Positions 12,494 to 24,859 of a DNA stretch of 64,000 nucleotides are shown here, one piece after another (the first letter of the stretch is position 1; each line of letters begins with the position of its first letter). Source of the stretch: Epiperipatus broadwayi (lineage: Eukaryota; Onychophora; Udeonychophora; Euonychophora; Peripatidae); assembly GCA_028023455.1 (NCBI GenBank), contig JAQFVV010006274.1, positions 1,242,001 through 1,306,000 on the forward strand. Direction: 5' to 3'. Both the position numbers and the translations under genes were made by a program. A model generated the notes under the pieces. It worked only from the letters and a program-made list of their open reading frames with translations. It ran no database searches and was not told where the DNA came from.

Positions 12494-12556
12494 AACACAG
12501 AAATTAATAAGAATTCTGATGCAGAAAATACTAATTTTGTTAGAGATGTTGTTAAG
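12494..12556 (+). other. candidate 63-nt in-frame cassette exon (unproven)
   Basis: Seen: acceptor AATCTGCAG, 63 nt without a stop, donor AAG/GTATCT. The length is a multiple of three and both ends are phase 0, which is exactly the phase of the flanking UBR exons. Insertion would add 21 residues (NTEINKNSDAENTNFVRDVV then K) between TAYM and VGLGV. The peptide is polar, looks unstructured and has no counterpart in vertebrate UBR2. It could be an alternative exon, a recently born exon, or chance in AT-rich DNA. Confidence 0.28.
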
Positions 12557-13639
12557 GTATCTTCTTATTTTAGAAACAGTATTTAAATCAGATAATTGAA
12601 GAGATCATGAGAGGTGTGTATTATTCTTGCATTAAATTATATTAATGAGTTAGAACCTTGTCATCCTGGAAGATGAAAGTGCTGTTTAAAAACAGTGAAT
12701 GCACGATGGATTGAATTTGGGTTCTAAAAATATTTGAATAGTCTGAAGCTGTGATATATCTTAAAGAGTGTTGATTTTATCAAGAGAAGATTATGGCGCA
12801 ACTGTCTAAATAATGATAGGTACACAACAATGTGTATGTTTGAGAGAAAGATTAATTAATACCCCCCCCCCCATTATACAGACATTTATTCAAACATATA
12901 TTTCCACTCATATATTGATGATATCATAATGAATTGTTTTTGTAAAGCCATTTTCTATCTACTGTGATTTATTTTAATGTAGCATGTATTTTTAACTAGA
13001 ATCTATATTGACTTTTACTTACATTTGTCTCTAACATTAAATAAATCCATAATATTCTTTGAATATTGAACAATGCTTAAATTAGTGAGCTTTATTAATC
13101 CTCTTGCAGGATATTTGCATTGTTTTCTTGATGACACTTTTTGTAATATTTTCAACATTTTTTTTAACATTAAATTTATTCTATACTATAATTCAATAAA
13201 TTGGATTTGATTTGTTAGAAACATATAATAAGAAATGAAAAACATTCTAAAAAATCATATTTGCACTTTGAAAATATTGAAAAATAATAATGTATAGAGA
13301 ACAAAAGATGATTTTGTCATTAAATGGTCAGCAGTAAACATCCAAAGAGAGTGACTTCAGAAAATCAACAAAATCTTGTTTGAATGAAATTTATTTTTAA
13401 AACATGAACAAAATAAATGTTAGCCTCTGATAAATCTAGAAAATTCTATATTAAAATTGCTTTATAGTTTTTAGAATATATATAAAAAAAACTAACAATA
13501 TTGATAATGAGACATGATGATAGTAATGGCTGTAATTTTCTTTATTATCATTATACTAGAATTTATTAACTTTTATTTTTAAAAGTAAAAAATATATATA
13601 TTTTTTATGAAAAGAATGAGTTAAAAAGAAGAATAAAGG

Positions 13640-13860
13640 AGACTTTATGATAAAACTCCTTGATTCTGAGGCTATCAATCTTATGAAGACTTCTTTTGAT
13701 ATTAAGGGAAGGTGGAGTTTGAAATGAATTATGGGAAGGTTTGTTTGTTTGTATATATATATGTTTTCCTTTAGGTTGATTTTCACTTGAGAAGGTCTAT
13801 TTGTAGTAGATGAAACCATGGTTGTGTAAGGATTTTGGTAAAATTTTGAATTTAATCTAG
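13640..13860. repeat. half-copy of inverted repeat family G
   Basis: Shares TATCAATCTTATGAA, TTGATTTTCAC, a TTGAGAAGG-like string and a GATGAAACCATGG-like string with the right half of 10668-11030. A frame of 120 codons on the minus strand across this region has no family features and is not called. Confidence 0.6.
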
Positions 13861-13910
13861 TACTGTATTGTTTTATGGTTTTGCATTTATATATATATGT
13901 ATGTATAAAA

Positions 13911-14245
13911 TATAACAAATAATAAAATTCCTATATAATAACTATATAAATATATACATCTATTAATAATAATTATTTATAAAAAGTCTTTTTCAGTACA
14001 TGGTTTTATGTCCTTTTCAAATGATAATCATCTATTTTAATATTAATCAATTATTGCAGGTAGCAAAATAACAATAAAATATGGAACACTAGATGGTGTT
14101 CTATCTGTAATAATTGGTTAATGTTAAAATAGATTATAAACATTTGAAAAGGGTATGAAACCATATGATGAAAAAGTCTTTTTATGTATAATTCTTATTA
14201 CTATATTTATATAGCTGTTGTACAGGATTTTTATTATTTGTTATA
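13911..14245. repeat. long inverted repeat, about 335 bp
   Basis: The arms begin TATAACAAATAATAAAA and end with its complement TTTTATTATTTGTTATA-like. Inner parts (AAAAAGTCTTTTTCA, then a CATGGTTTTATG-like piece, then ATCTATTTTAA) also mirror each other. The centre lies near 14080. It resembles a non-autonomous palindromic element. No coding content. Confidence 0.7.
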
Positions 14246-14965
14246 ATTTAATTTCATTAAATTCCAGTTTGATGTATAAAGTAAAAGTATAATCACTTAT
14301 ACTTTTGATTTTTAATAATTATTTCACAATTATTGTGTAAAAATAATTATGAATATTAATAAATTTTGCAAAAAAAAAAAAGTTTTTATTTATTTCAAAA
14401 ATTTTCACTAAGTAAATTCGCGTATGATCTCGAAATAGATTACAAAGAACTAAATCCATCAAACACATATAGGCCGATCTAAAATACTTTGACCTTGACT
14501 CCTACTCTTTTATACTGATCTCTTCAGATTTTTTCTTAAATTAATGAATCGGTATATTTTAGTTTGCGAGTTTGTTATTTTTTAAATTAAAAATGTAGCA
14601 AATTATTTTGACAGATTTTTGTAGAACATGATGTGAACTCTCAGAAAATCCTTTGTATTGAAATATATGGAAATTAATTAGACTAAAGTAGTTTTGATAC
14701 TTATGAAACTGATTTTATACTTCTTATTACATTTTTGTTGTTTTGGCTTTAAAATTGTTAGAAAGGAGAAATTATTATTATTTTGGAATGCATTTTTACT
14801 TTTGTGCTACATGGCTTTAAAAATATAGTGCTAATATGATAGATAGTCTCATGTGTCTATATATATTTACTTTGATTTTTTATTTTATTTACCTTTTTCA
14901 CTTTTTTTTTAAATTTACTGTTGAAAGCATATGTCAAATTTGAAAACTATAAAAAATTCTTTTAA

Positions 14966-15207
14966 TATAGGGGATTTGAACACAGACTTTCAAGCTCCCT
15001 TCATCTGTTCACTCTACCTCATACAACTGATGCACATGATCACAGACATGGTAAAAAAGATAAATGATCTCCAATATAGATATTTCGTGCGGAACCAGCA
15101 GTCATCATTTATCTTTTTCACATATGTATTGGTTGTATGAAATAGAGTGCATGGGTAAATGGAACTTGAAAGTCTGTGTTCAAATGTCCTTTATTATATC
15201 TAGACTC
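14966..15207. repeat. short palindromic copy of repeat family A
   Basis: Two ends with the family A motif (GACTTTCAAGC and its complement) face each other around a short centre. The copy joins two partial arms directly, so the inner part is missing. One hammerhead-like half motif lies at 15066-15113. Confidence 0.75.
15066..15113 (-). ncRNA. partial hammerhead-like motif, family A
   Basis: The minus strand keeps the hairpin followed by GCAC-GAAA, AUAUCUAUA and UUGGAGAUC. The 5' side reads AUGAUGA and lacks the strand that would pair with UUGG, because the copy was joined to another arm at this point. It is useful as a witness that the ancestral box was GAAA. Confidence 0.45.
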
Positions 15208-15209
15208 CA

Positions 15210-16730
15210 AGTGTGTAAAATATACCTGTATTTGAAATATTAAAAAATGCTCTTTTTTTTTTAATGTTTCATTATTTACTTCTTTTTATTACCTTTTTGT
15301 TTATAAATATTGTGAGATTGTATGATACAACATATTTTAATAATTGAAAAAATAAGAAGTGAGTAATAAAATAATTAATGTTAATCTTGGTATGATATGC
15401 AAAAATATATTGTATAAAAGCAATGGAAAGTATGAACATGTTTTATCACATTGTCATATTAGTCTATTTCTTAATAAGTTAAAACTTTATTTGATGAAAG
15501 AATTTAATATATTTAACATTCATTAATTTAATCTCCTGTATATATAAAATGGTCTCGTGTGTGAGTCATTAGCACATCTGCTTCTATATCAATAATTAGG
15601 ATTCAAATATAGATGAGATTTAGAATTTTTTTCAGGTTTTAGAAAAGTTTATCTTTTAGGTAATCATTATAATCAATGGCACTAATATTTTGTTTAATGG
15701 TAAAACTGTAAGATTTGCTTTACAAATCTTCGTTTCACCTTCTCTCACTTCTTTCCTACCCTCATACCCTAGTTTAAACCCCAATTTATCGTAGGGTGTC
15801 TGTACTGCCACTTATATGCCGAAATCCTGCCTAAATTAGATCATGAATGTATTAATGCTTGATGATAGATATAATTTTAATACTCTAACATTAATAATTT
15901 ATAAATTGCGAGTATGTGCATGTTTACATATTAATTTTAAAAAGTAAGTCATATAAGTCGTATTTAAGCACATACTGCAATAAGATTTTTAAAACTTAAA
16001 TAAAAGTAAGTTTCGTTATTTAAAGTTATTTCGTTTAAATCTATTTATTTTAGAAATATTACAGTCGTAATATTTGTTTTATTTAGATAATTTTGCTGTT
16101 TTTAGATTTATAAAAATCAAGCCACAAATTTTATGTAAAAAATAAACGAGAGTTAGGAAGAGAACAATAGGCTTAATTAGTTAAATTTTGTAAAATTCAT
16201 CAATTAGTGGCTTAAATATTTTGCCACCAGATAAACAACAGATGTCCACTCAGGTTTTTTAATTAAAATAAGTTAAAACCAGGTTGTAATCCGAATATCT
16301 TAAAAGAAAAATTTAATTACTAATCCCTGTTTTCAGATATTCGGATGAGATAAGTTGGCAGCTTTTATTTTTGCACCTATTTTTGGTTCTAGAGTGACGG
16401 CTGCAGGGTAGTTATATTGTGAGTTCCCTTGGTATTTATAGGGCTGATTTTATTAATTGATATATTCTATGCTTCTCTAATTGATATATATGTCATATGC
16501 TTTTCTAATTATTATAATCTATTGTCAATTCCTTTGCTTTAAATATATTATGTTGTTCTTAATATTTTATCTTTAACCCGTTAGCTGAGATATTATTTTA
16601 AACTTATTCAGTTGAATTCGCAGCTGAATATATTATTTTGAGAATTTATTATTGCTGAATTAAGTGAAACTATATATACCAAGAGGCCAAACTCGTCTTA
16701 ATTTTCAACAAGTTCTTATATTTTGATACT
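15210..16730. other. AT-rich stretch with a possible decayed SINE
   Basis: No gene seen. Around 15550-15660 a segment with GGATTCAAATATA followed by a TTTCAGGTTTTAGAAAAGTTTA-like tail resembles segments at about 20080-20180, 20540-20650 and 32095-32200. This suggests a scattered, strongly decayed tRNA-derived SINE, but the similarity is loose. Confidence 0.3.
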
Positions 16731-16858
16731 ATCCTTTGCTAATTGCAAGTAGAATGTCTGAGTAGGAGTTGGCGGTAAGGCTCTCTTCCTGCTCGGGAAA
16801 ATGGCCAACCTGTGGCATATACCATCAGATGTCCATACCTATTGTAAACTGCCACTGT

Positions 16859-16900
16859 TGCTGAACATGTGGTAAATTTGATCATGAACCAAGAAGCTGC
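16859..16900 (+). pseudogene. isolated gag-like zinc knuckle remnant
   Basis: The frame reads C-stop-TCGKFDHEPRSC, an exact C-x2-C-x4-H-x4-C spacing with one stop inside the first loop. It lies in a slightly more GC-rich segment (about 16730-17030) with no other domain recognised. The 85-codon frame on the opposite strand is taken to be a shadow of this relic. Confidence 0.4.
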
Positions 16901-17029
16901 CATATCAAGATCAATGCTGCATAACTTCCATCCATTAAAGCCTCCAATTAAAGTCAACTGGAGAAGACAAAAATGTGCACGGACTGTCCAACTCATATGA
17001 GGTAACCTTAATTAACCCAAGAGCTCTTG

Positions 17030-20000
17030 TATTGTATATTTCCTTTTAATGCTAGCTAAATTTAAATTTATTTTTATTATAAAACTGCCTCATTCAACAA
17101 AATATTTTGTAATCTAACTTGTGTCCTTTTCTCTCTATCCTTGGGTTGATATTTTCTATTTTATATATTTGCTAATTTATTTTATGTCTTTTATTATAGT
17201 AGTGTGCTTAGATAGTCATCGAATGAGCGAATTATTTATTTCCCTTTTATTAGTGTGCCGCCATATTGTGGATAAATTGTATAACTGATCCCTTAGTAAA
17301 TGTCTTATAAAATCACTTGTTTGAGGGCTATTTTATTTTATCTTTTATTAATCTTTTAAATAATTATGTCTTTCAAGAATATATTTCGCGCATTTTTTTT
17401 ATATCACGAGGATATGCACGAAATTAATAAGTAGTCTATATAATATAGTGAAATGCATGACTATGTGTAATCTTATGAACACCTTTTAAATCATGCATTC
17501 CCCTCCATTTTCTTATTTTAAAATAACTTATTTAATAATATAATTTATGAATTGTAAAAGTTGAGGTCAAGAATGTGTAGACCATCTTAAAATTATTTGG
17601 GAATTGGTTAAGCACCTTTACTTACTTAGTAACTCCTTCTATATTCGTTTATGCTTTATATTGTGTGTTACTAGTATAGGCATATGGGTCATTGAGACCT
17701 GCTTTGTTTCTATATGGATTTATGGCTCAGACCTTTCCCTTTCCTTCTTGTGTTTTCCAGATTGTGTATGCGCTAGAAATCCATACCTGGGAATTTTACG
17801 CCTAAGTCACCCAGCCATGGAGTTTCATGGTACAATGCCAGACTTGGACTGTTTGTGACAAAACTTTCCATGGGGTCCATGGCAAAATGCCATCTCATCT
17901 GCTTTCATTTTGTTATTTATTATTTTATTTTAATTCACAAAGCCACGCAGTTTTAACATATCACACTCCATCCTGTGCATTGATCCTCCACTGGTACCAT
18001 CAATCTATTTTAATATTCAAGTTGATATTTTATTCAATTGCCCACATCTTAACCACTTCCATGCCTCTAGCTCAGCGAGCTTTTGTCCGCACTATTCTTG
18101 AATTCAATATAAGTTCTTTTATCCCATATTAAATGTATAAATTAATTTAAGCATACACTTATTATATTCGCCATAGGCCTCGTATATTTTGAAATCAATC
18201 TTTCTTTATGTAACTACTTTTGCTTAAGCACATTATTATGATATTATCTTGCATTAACCCAAGGTATAGAGAGTATAAATAAATTAACAAACCATTAGTG
18301 CAAATCTAAATGGCACTTCATTAAATTTATTTTAAATATATATTTTAATGAGTTGACAGCATTGTTGGCTTATACAGACAATGCTATCTTTATAATGTTT
18401 AATTAATAAACAGTATTTAAATTTTAATCATTTTGATATTTCTTGTTTATTTTAAATCCACACCATTACTTCGGTCTCTTTCACATTATATATATTGATA
18501 CAGGGCTGAGTTCGATCCCTGTTTCAAAAAGTAAAATTTTCTGTATGCGTCGGTATATAGCCCGATTAATTAAATTTATTTCTTTTTTCATATTTATATT
18601 TCCTTTGTTGTATATAGATTTATAATTTTAAATAGGGATTTTAAAAAGGTTAAAATAAACAGAAGAAGGGGGGGGGATGTGTGCTCGTTTGGTTTTTTTG
18701 AAGAAGCGCATGTATATATTTGCTGGATAGAATAATAATAATAAAAGTATAAATGCAGTTATGGAAATATACTGTACTTTATTTTTCAAGATGGAAACTT
18801 TTCAATTTCATTTTTGGAAAAGTTAAATGAAAAAAAGATAGCAAAAATAACTTGCTTGATATCTAAAGAATTTAATTAGTGAGATTTAAGTTTAGATTCA
18901 AAAGAATTTCCATGAAAACAAAAGAACAACAAAATTAGATTCGGAGGTGCAAAAAGTTTTTGTTCAAAAAAGAATCCGGATTTTTGAGCGGCAGAACTTG
19001 CTAAAAAGAATTCATTCTATTGCTGATTTTTGTAGAGAGTGTTGCGAGAGAGATTTGTGGAGAGAAATGGAGGGCAAGCTGGCTTAAGAAAGCATAAGCG
19101 TGCCAGGGCTTTTACAATCCTGCCCCCGAAGTCACTGAAGTCGCTGCCATGTACGCAAATATTATAAATGGAAACCAGTCACTCCGACGCCAAGATCAAG
19201 CTCCAACAATAGTAGCAGGTCGAAAAACAATAAAACAGATCGAACCGCCAAAATCACCTACGTCAAATGCAATACACATTGGAAAGAAGTATTTTAACTT
19301 TAGTTTTTCACGAGGAAGAAAGAAAAAGGTAATGTGCACAGTTATCACCTATATTCTGTCCACATGAACATTATTTATTAACTCTTCTGAACTTTAAAAT
19401 TGATTTTTTTTTGTTATTATTGTGGATCCGGATGAATCAGACATTGTTTTCCTGTTTATTTTCATTTTTATTGCATTTTATACAGTTCTATACAGTGTAT
19501 GTGTATGCATGCGTTTCTCATCATTTTGAGCACAAAACAAAAGGGTCATATAAATAGTATTGAAATAAAAGTTATAAGATTAAAGTTAAAAGGGAAACTT
19601 ACGTATATTTGTGTTATTTCTTTGATCTTGAGTTAGATTATTAGATTTAAAAATTAATGTAATAGCTTGGATTGAAGAGTGTCTTGTATAATATAATCCC
19701 CCATATGTTCCTACGATTAAATAATCACCAGCCTTGAGCAGAGCTAGTCCAGGGGCATGTCCATATTGGTATTCCAGTTCTCTCCCAGCATAATTCTTAT
19801 AGAAATATAGGATTGGTGCTTGAGGTCATAAATTGATGCTCATAAATATGCTGGGCGATAAAATGGGATAATAATTATAAATCTTTTTTTTTTTAAACAT
19901 ACGCATATACGTGTATCATTATATACATACACACAATCTTACAAATGGTTTTATATATGCGTAAGTTATCTAACGATGAGTTAAAATAATTCTCATTGTC

Positions 20001-22450
20001 TTCTCCGCTCTGCTAATGGGCCGGATTTAAAATAAATTCTTGTGTGCCATCATTATATATTATTTATTAGGTGTTTGATCTGGGGCCTAGGAATGGGTTC
20101 GAATCCAGGTTGGTCCCTGACAAATCTTAGGCTAGACTGAGTTTTAAGTACATTTTGTGAATTCTAGCTCATGTTAGATGGATCAACATCTTTTGACTGA
20201 TACAACAGTTATAGGTCAGGAAATGGTCTAGCAATTTTTAGCTGGCGGATAAAATCAAAGATGGATATTCTTAAGCATAAACTGTTTAGCATTTGACTAT
20301 TTTGGTAAATATTGTCTTGTTTTTTTTTTGTAAAGGGATTATAATAATGGGCTGATTAAAAATTGTTTAATGTTTATATAAAATAATTAGGGAAAAAGAA
20401 AGATTCTGTCATGTGTTACATATGAATCCTGGAAAACATATGAAATATTATCTTGTATTTATATAAAAATTCTGTATAACAGTGAAATAAAATGAGCAGC
20501 CATCTATAGTAAGCTTGAATAATCAATGATAACCAGGTAACATTGTTGGACTGGTATCATATCTGTCTTTTATCTTTATCATTAAGGCTTAGAATTCATA
20601 ACTGGAAGTATGTACTTAGGCTTTTAGCAATTATCTAAGCAATTAAATGATTTGTTGATGATATTAATAGGATAGTGAGTTTTATTGTTAAAGAATTTGA
20701 AACGATATAATTCAGAATTACTCTTAAACATCATTGGAAGACTTGTTGAATTTAATATATACTCTCATGCAATTACCTGAAGCTACTTAATCCTTTTTCA
20801 TTTGCAGATACAATTATCAGGTTTTACCTTGCCTACACCATTAATAAATTAACCAAATTAGCAATATTATGTCTGTAAGGTCTACAGTTTTTGTTGTTTT
20901 ATTTTCATAGAATCGGTCTTAGCTGTACATTTTCATTATAAAATTATTTTGTAACAGACATTTTATTTTTTGGCATTTAAGAGCAAACCTTGCTACTATT
21001 TTTGTTGAATTACTAAAAATAATTATAATTTTCAATTTTACCTGTATAGTGGACTTTTCCCATTTATTGAATTATAAGTGAATTCAGACATACTTTTATT
21101 TTCTATATCTTCACTTTCAGAAATTGAATTCTCATCTTCATCATTCCCCAGAGTACATCATCTTCAGGTCATTTAAATCATTAGCAATGCATTATTTTAA
21201 GAACCCATTCAAAATTATATATACATTGTTTGCATTACAATACCTTTTTTTTTTGTATAAATACCATAACATTAATGTTACCAGTAAATCTGTTTTCTTC
21301 TGATTAAAAAGCATTTCTAAAATGCAAATTAATAATTTGTCAGATTATTAAATGAAAGTTTTTTAATAATAAATTACTCTTTACAATTGGCAAAATTAAT
21401 TTATTATGGTCACCATAAAATGTATTTTTGTCATCCAATTACAAATTACTGTCATATATCATTGATTTTTTTCTCAAGTTTGCTTTCATGTAAAGTAAAT
21501 TTTTCTATTAAAATCTGAATTATTCTTTTAAAATAATTATATTTTTACAAATATTTTTTGAAAAAAATTATAATTGTGTAAAGAAAAGATTCTAAAACAT
21601 GTTTTCTCTTTGAGATCAAAACAAAAATATCGGAACTGTTAAAATTGTGGTAGGCACTCTTGTGTAGAGAACGAGAAATTACCAATCAGAGCAAAGGCAA
21701 GTTCTTATCTCATTGTTGTATTGATTTATTAATTTAAAAAAATTCTAAAGGGTATTCAATACAGTTTTCTTGGTAAAAATAATGATAAAATCATCAAAAT
21801 AATGTTAAAAGTAGCGGTTTGAGAGAGTTAAAGCCTTTTATGAAATTGATTCAAAAATATATTGACAATTTATGTTAAATCTTTTTTTATTATAATTAAA
21901 ATGACTTAATATGCTATTCTACACAGGTCAATGATTGTAGTACTATTTCTTGTATAGTATAAAGCAAAGATCCACAGAAATACAATGTTAACAATTTTTG
22001 TTCCCAATTTAAGATGCACTGCTCTTTTATGGAAAATATGGCAAAAAAAATGTGTCTTATATTCTAAGTAACATATTATTATGTTATATTAATTATATTT
22101 TAATAAATATTCAATAATTATTTCTGAAAATATTATGTATATCATAATATAATTTTCTTTTTTAACAAATTAAAAATCCACAATAACTTAAGAAAACACA
22201 TCAAGTTTAGTTCATTTTCTATTCATTATAAGTTTCTTTGATCTATTACTATTTGCTCTGATGAAATTTATTATTTGCTTTCCTTTCTATATTTAATAAT
22301 CCTGATGTAAATAAAAGATTTTGTTAGGAATGTGTTCAAAATTAAATGTTGCTTTCTTCTAGTTAGTTGCTACTTCATTATTAAATTACTGTATATCATT
22401 TAAAATAAAGTTGACAATAAATCCAAGTATTACAGTAATTTAATAAATAT
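17030..22450. other. intron sequence with little recognisable content
   Basis: AT-rich. Open frames around 17604-18132 have no family features. A T-arm-like hairpin with GAGTTCGATCC lies at about 18500-18522, and a GGTTCGAATCC B-box-like string near 20095. An ATG-initiated frame at 19149-19367 is rich in basic residues, lies in a CpG-containing patch and reaches a GT at AAAAAGGTAATG. It is not similar to anything I recognise and is left uncalled. Confidence 0.3.
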
Positions 22451-22600
22451 CACATGATCACCATTTCTTATGCTTGCTTATAACTGTTATTAAAATAGGC
22501 AAAACTCTCCATACAGTATTGCCACTCAGTGCAAACAGAGTAATCAATATATGTCAGAAGGCTTGTCCATAAAATCCCTATCTAGTGCCTACTCATCCAA

Positions 22601-22645
22601 TATCTCTAGACTAGTTTCTGGCTTGTGGCCTTTGTCAGTGAAGAG
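22601..22645 (-). ncRNA. hammerhead-like motif, family B (core altered)
   Basis: The minus strand reads CUGACAA in place of CUGAUGA, then a GGC-CACAA-GCC hairpin with flanking A residues, then GAAAC-UA-GUC. Helix I pairing is weakened. Probably inactive. Confidence 0.4.
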
Positions 22646-23190
22646 CCTTGGATCTGAAAGCACTGCACTCAGATCTTAGGATCTCATGAAGCCACTTCTT
22701 ATCTCTACTTAACTCCAAAACTATGAGTCTTAAATTGAAAACACAATAATATTTTCAATCCAAGCTCATAGCCTATGTAGTAATATAGGTCTGAACTCAG
22801 TTCAGTACCTATACATTTTGGTGTCTTTGGTTCATTAATAACCATAGCTACCACTATCCTATATAATGTATGGAGAGTTTTGCATGTTTTAATAACAGTT
22901 ATAAGCAAGCATAAAAATGGTAATCATGTGATGTTTATTGGCTTATAATCTATCCTGCCTAATAGGGTAGTGGTGGCTATGGTTATTAAAGAACCAAAGG
23001 CATCAAAATGTATAGGTCTGAAGTGAGTTCAGACCTATATGGCTACATAGGCTAATGAGTTTGGATTTGAAAATATTATTGTGTTATCAATTTAAGACTC
23101 ATGGTTTTGTAGTTAATTAGAGATAAAAGGTAGCTGCTGGAGGGTTGCATTAGATCCTAAGATCTAGGTGCAGTGCTCTAAGGTCCAAGG

Positions 23191-23235
23191 TGCCTCACTG
23201 ACAAAGGCCACAGGCCAGAAACTAGTTTGGGGATT
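23191..23235 (+). ncRNA. hammerhead-like motif, family B (core altered)
   Basis: The plus strand reads GCCUCA, CUGACAA, an A-GGCC-ACA-GGCC-A hairpin, GAAAC, UA, GUU, then UGGGG, which pairs with CCUCA. Helix II is the best paired of the family B copies. The CUGACAA change makes catalysis unlikely. Confidence 0.4.
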
Positions 23236-24099
23236 TCTGGATGAGTAGGCACTAGATAGGAATTTTATGCACAATCCTTCTGGCATCCATTGATTACTCT
23301 GGCTTGCATTGAGTGGCAATACTGTATGGAGAGTTTTGCCTGTTTTATTACGGTAATCCCTATATCTGTCTTTTTTTATATAAAATGTATATAAAATCCT
23401 TATTGTCAGTTTTAATTATCCACAATTTTACAAAAAAAGTTGGACCTTTACATCTTGTAGTTCACAGTACATATAAAGTATGTACATGACTGTTTATATA
23501 GGTATATTAAAATGTGTATTATAATGCATGCAGTTGACTGCTGTCTATGAATTTTGTATTCACACCATGACTTGGAAACAAATATAGTATATATGGAAGA
23601 ACTATTTTGTTTGAAAATCATATAATGATGTATAAAAATAATTTGAAAATATATATATATGATTTCATGATTGACTTATTCATTTAATTTGCCATGATAA
23701 TTATCTATGATGTAATTTTTTTTGCAATTTCTTTAATTGAAAATAATTTTATTAATCGAAAAAATTCTGTAACCTGTAATACTTTTAAATGGTGTAATTT
23801 CCTCAAATATTATATTGCAAAATGGTGAATTCATTAATTGCTTAATTTAAATATCTATTGCCCACATATCTGTCTCTTTGGTTTTATATACAGAGTAGGT
23901 TTGTTTCTAATGAATTGTTTATAATATAATTTTTGTTGTTTAAAATATGTAGAATGTGATAAATTTCGCATTCAGGTCATTTACTTAATATATATCTGAA
24001 TAAGAATGAAAATCACCACTTGATGTGATGTGATGCACTGTGACTTCTCCTTATATGGAGTCAAGAATCTCTCAGCAACAATGCCCAGAGAAATCTTAT

Positions 24100-24850
24100 A
24101 GTCATTATACCTTGCCTTTCCATTACCCACTCTTAAGTTTTCCCATATCTACTCCATCCCATTTCCACAACATGATCATTGTCAACTCCAAGGCCTTTAT
24201 ATCTAAATCCCCTTTATCTTTCTCCAAACACAGCATAAAAATCAATAACCCATTTTCTGTATAATCACTTTGCTTATATTTATTCTTCCACAATTTTATT
24301 ATTTGTCACCTTCCTTCTTTCAGGCATTTACATTCAATTAACAGATGCCTAATATTTTCTATGTCTCCTTTACATAACTCGCAGACTAAATCACCCACAT
24401 TTTTCCATTTACATGTATAATCCCCTGTTGCTAAAGATCCTATTCGAGCCTTAAATAGTAAACTACTTTCCTTGCTATTATCATAAATTAACTTGCACCC
24501 AATATTCTGTTTACTTCTATATATATATATTCAAGCTCTTTTTTACTCTCCATAGTAGTTCTCCATTTCCCCAACTGCCTATTCTTTATTAATGCATCTA
24601 TTCTTCTATCCCATTCCTTATCACTGTTACACTCAACAATTCTTCTAACGCAATCATCTCACTTTTTGTACAAGTATACTGATATAAATTCTTTATCCAA
24701 ATCTTCTGCATACCGCATTACCTTTCTCACCCATCGTATTACTTTCCCGTTATTCACAACCCAATTAAATACTATTTTGGCTATTCTTTTATTATCCATA
24801 AACTGCGATTTACTGAACATTTTCATTTTGCTTTTCACATCTCTTATATA
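24100..24850 (-). pseudogene. LINE ORF2 C-terminal part with CCHC-type zinc knuckle
   Basis: At about 24405-24325 the minus strand reads GDLVCELCKGDIENIRHLLI then EC, a C-x2-C-x8-H-x4-C knuckle that closes many CR1/L2/I-type ORF2 proteins. The preceding segment FKARIGSLATGDYTCKW fits the region just before it. Downstream, LELTMIMLWKWDGVDMGKL suggests that coding continues to about 24110. Confidence 0.72.
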
Positions 24851-24859
24851 AAAACTTGA

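Larger units (their letters stand above)
22452..23350. repeat. large fold-back copy of repeat family B, about 900 bp
   Basis: The left half runs from ATCACATGATCACCATTTC through CAAAACTCTCCATACAG, the GCCACTCAG segment, AGATCTTAGGATCT and AACCATAGC. The right half is its reverse complement, ending CTCTGGCTTGCATTGAGTGG and GAGAGTTTTGCCTG. The turn is near 22880. Related copies are at 32370-32642, 33396-34030 and 60070-61215. Frames on either strand in this copy and at 60566 give related peptides only because of the repeat. Confidence 0.88.

Noticed and set aside
13556-13918. A 120-codon minus-strand frame
   Set aside because: It covers a family G repeat half and AT-rich DNA, has a low-complexity composition and no domain; the mirror copy does not preserve it.
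19149-19367. First exon of a gene (basic N-terminal peptide followed by GTAATG)
   Set aside because: There is only a weak donor, no second exon in phase and no family match.
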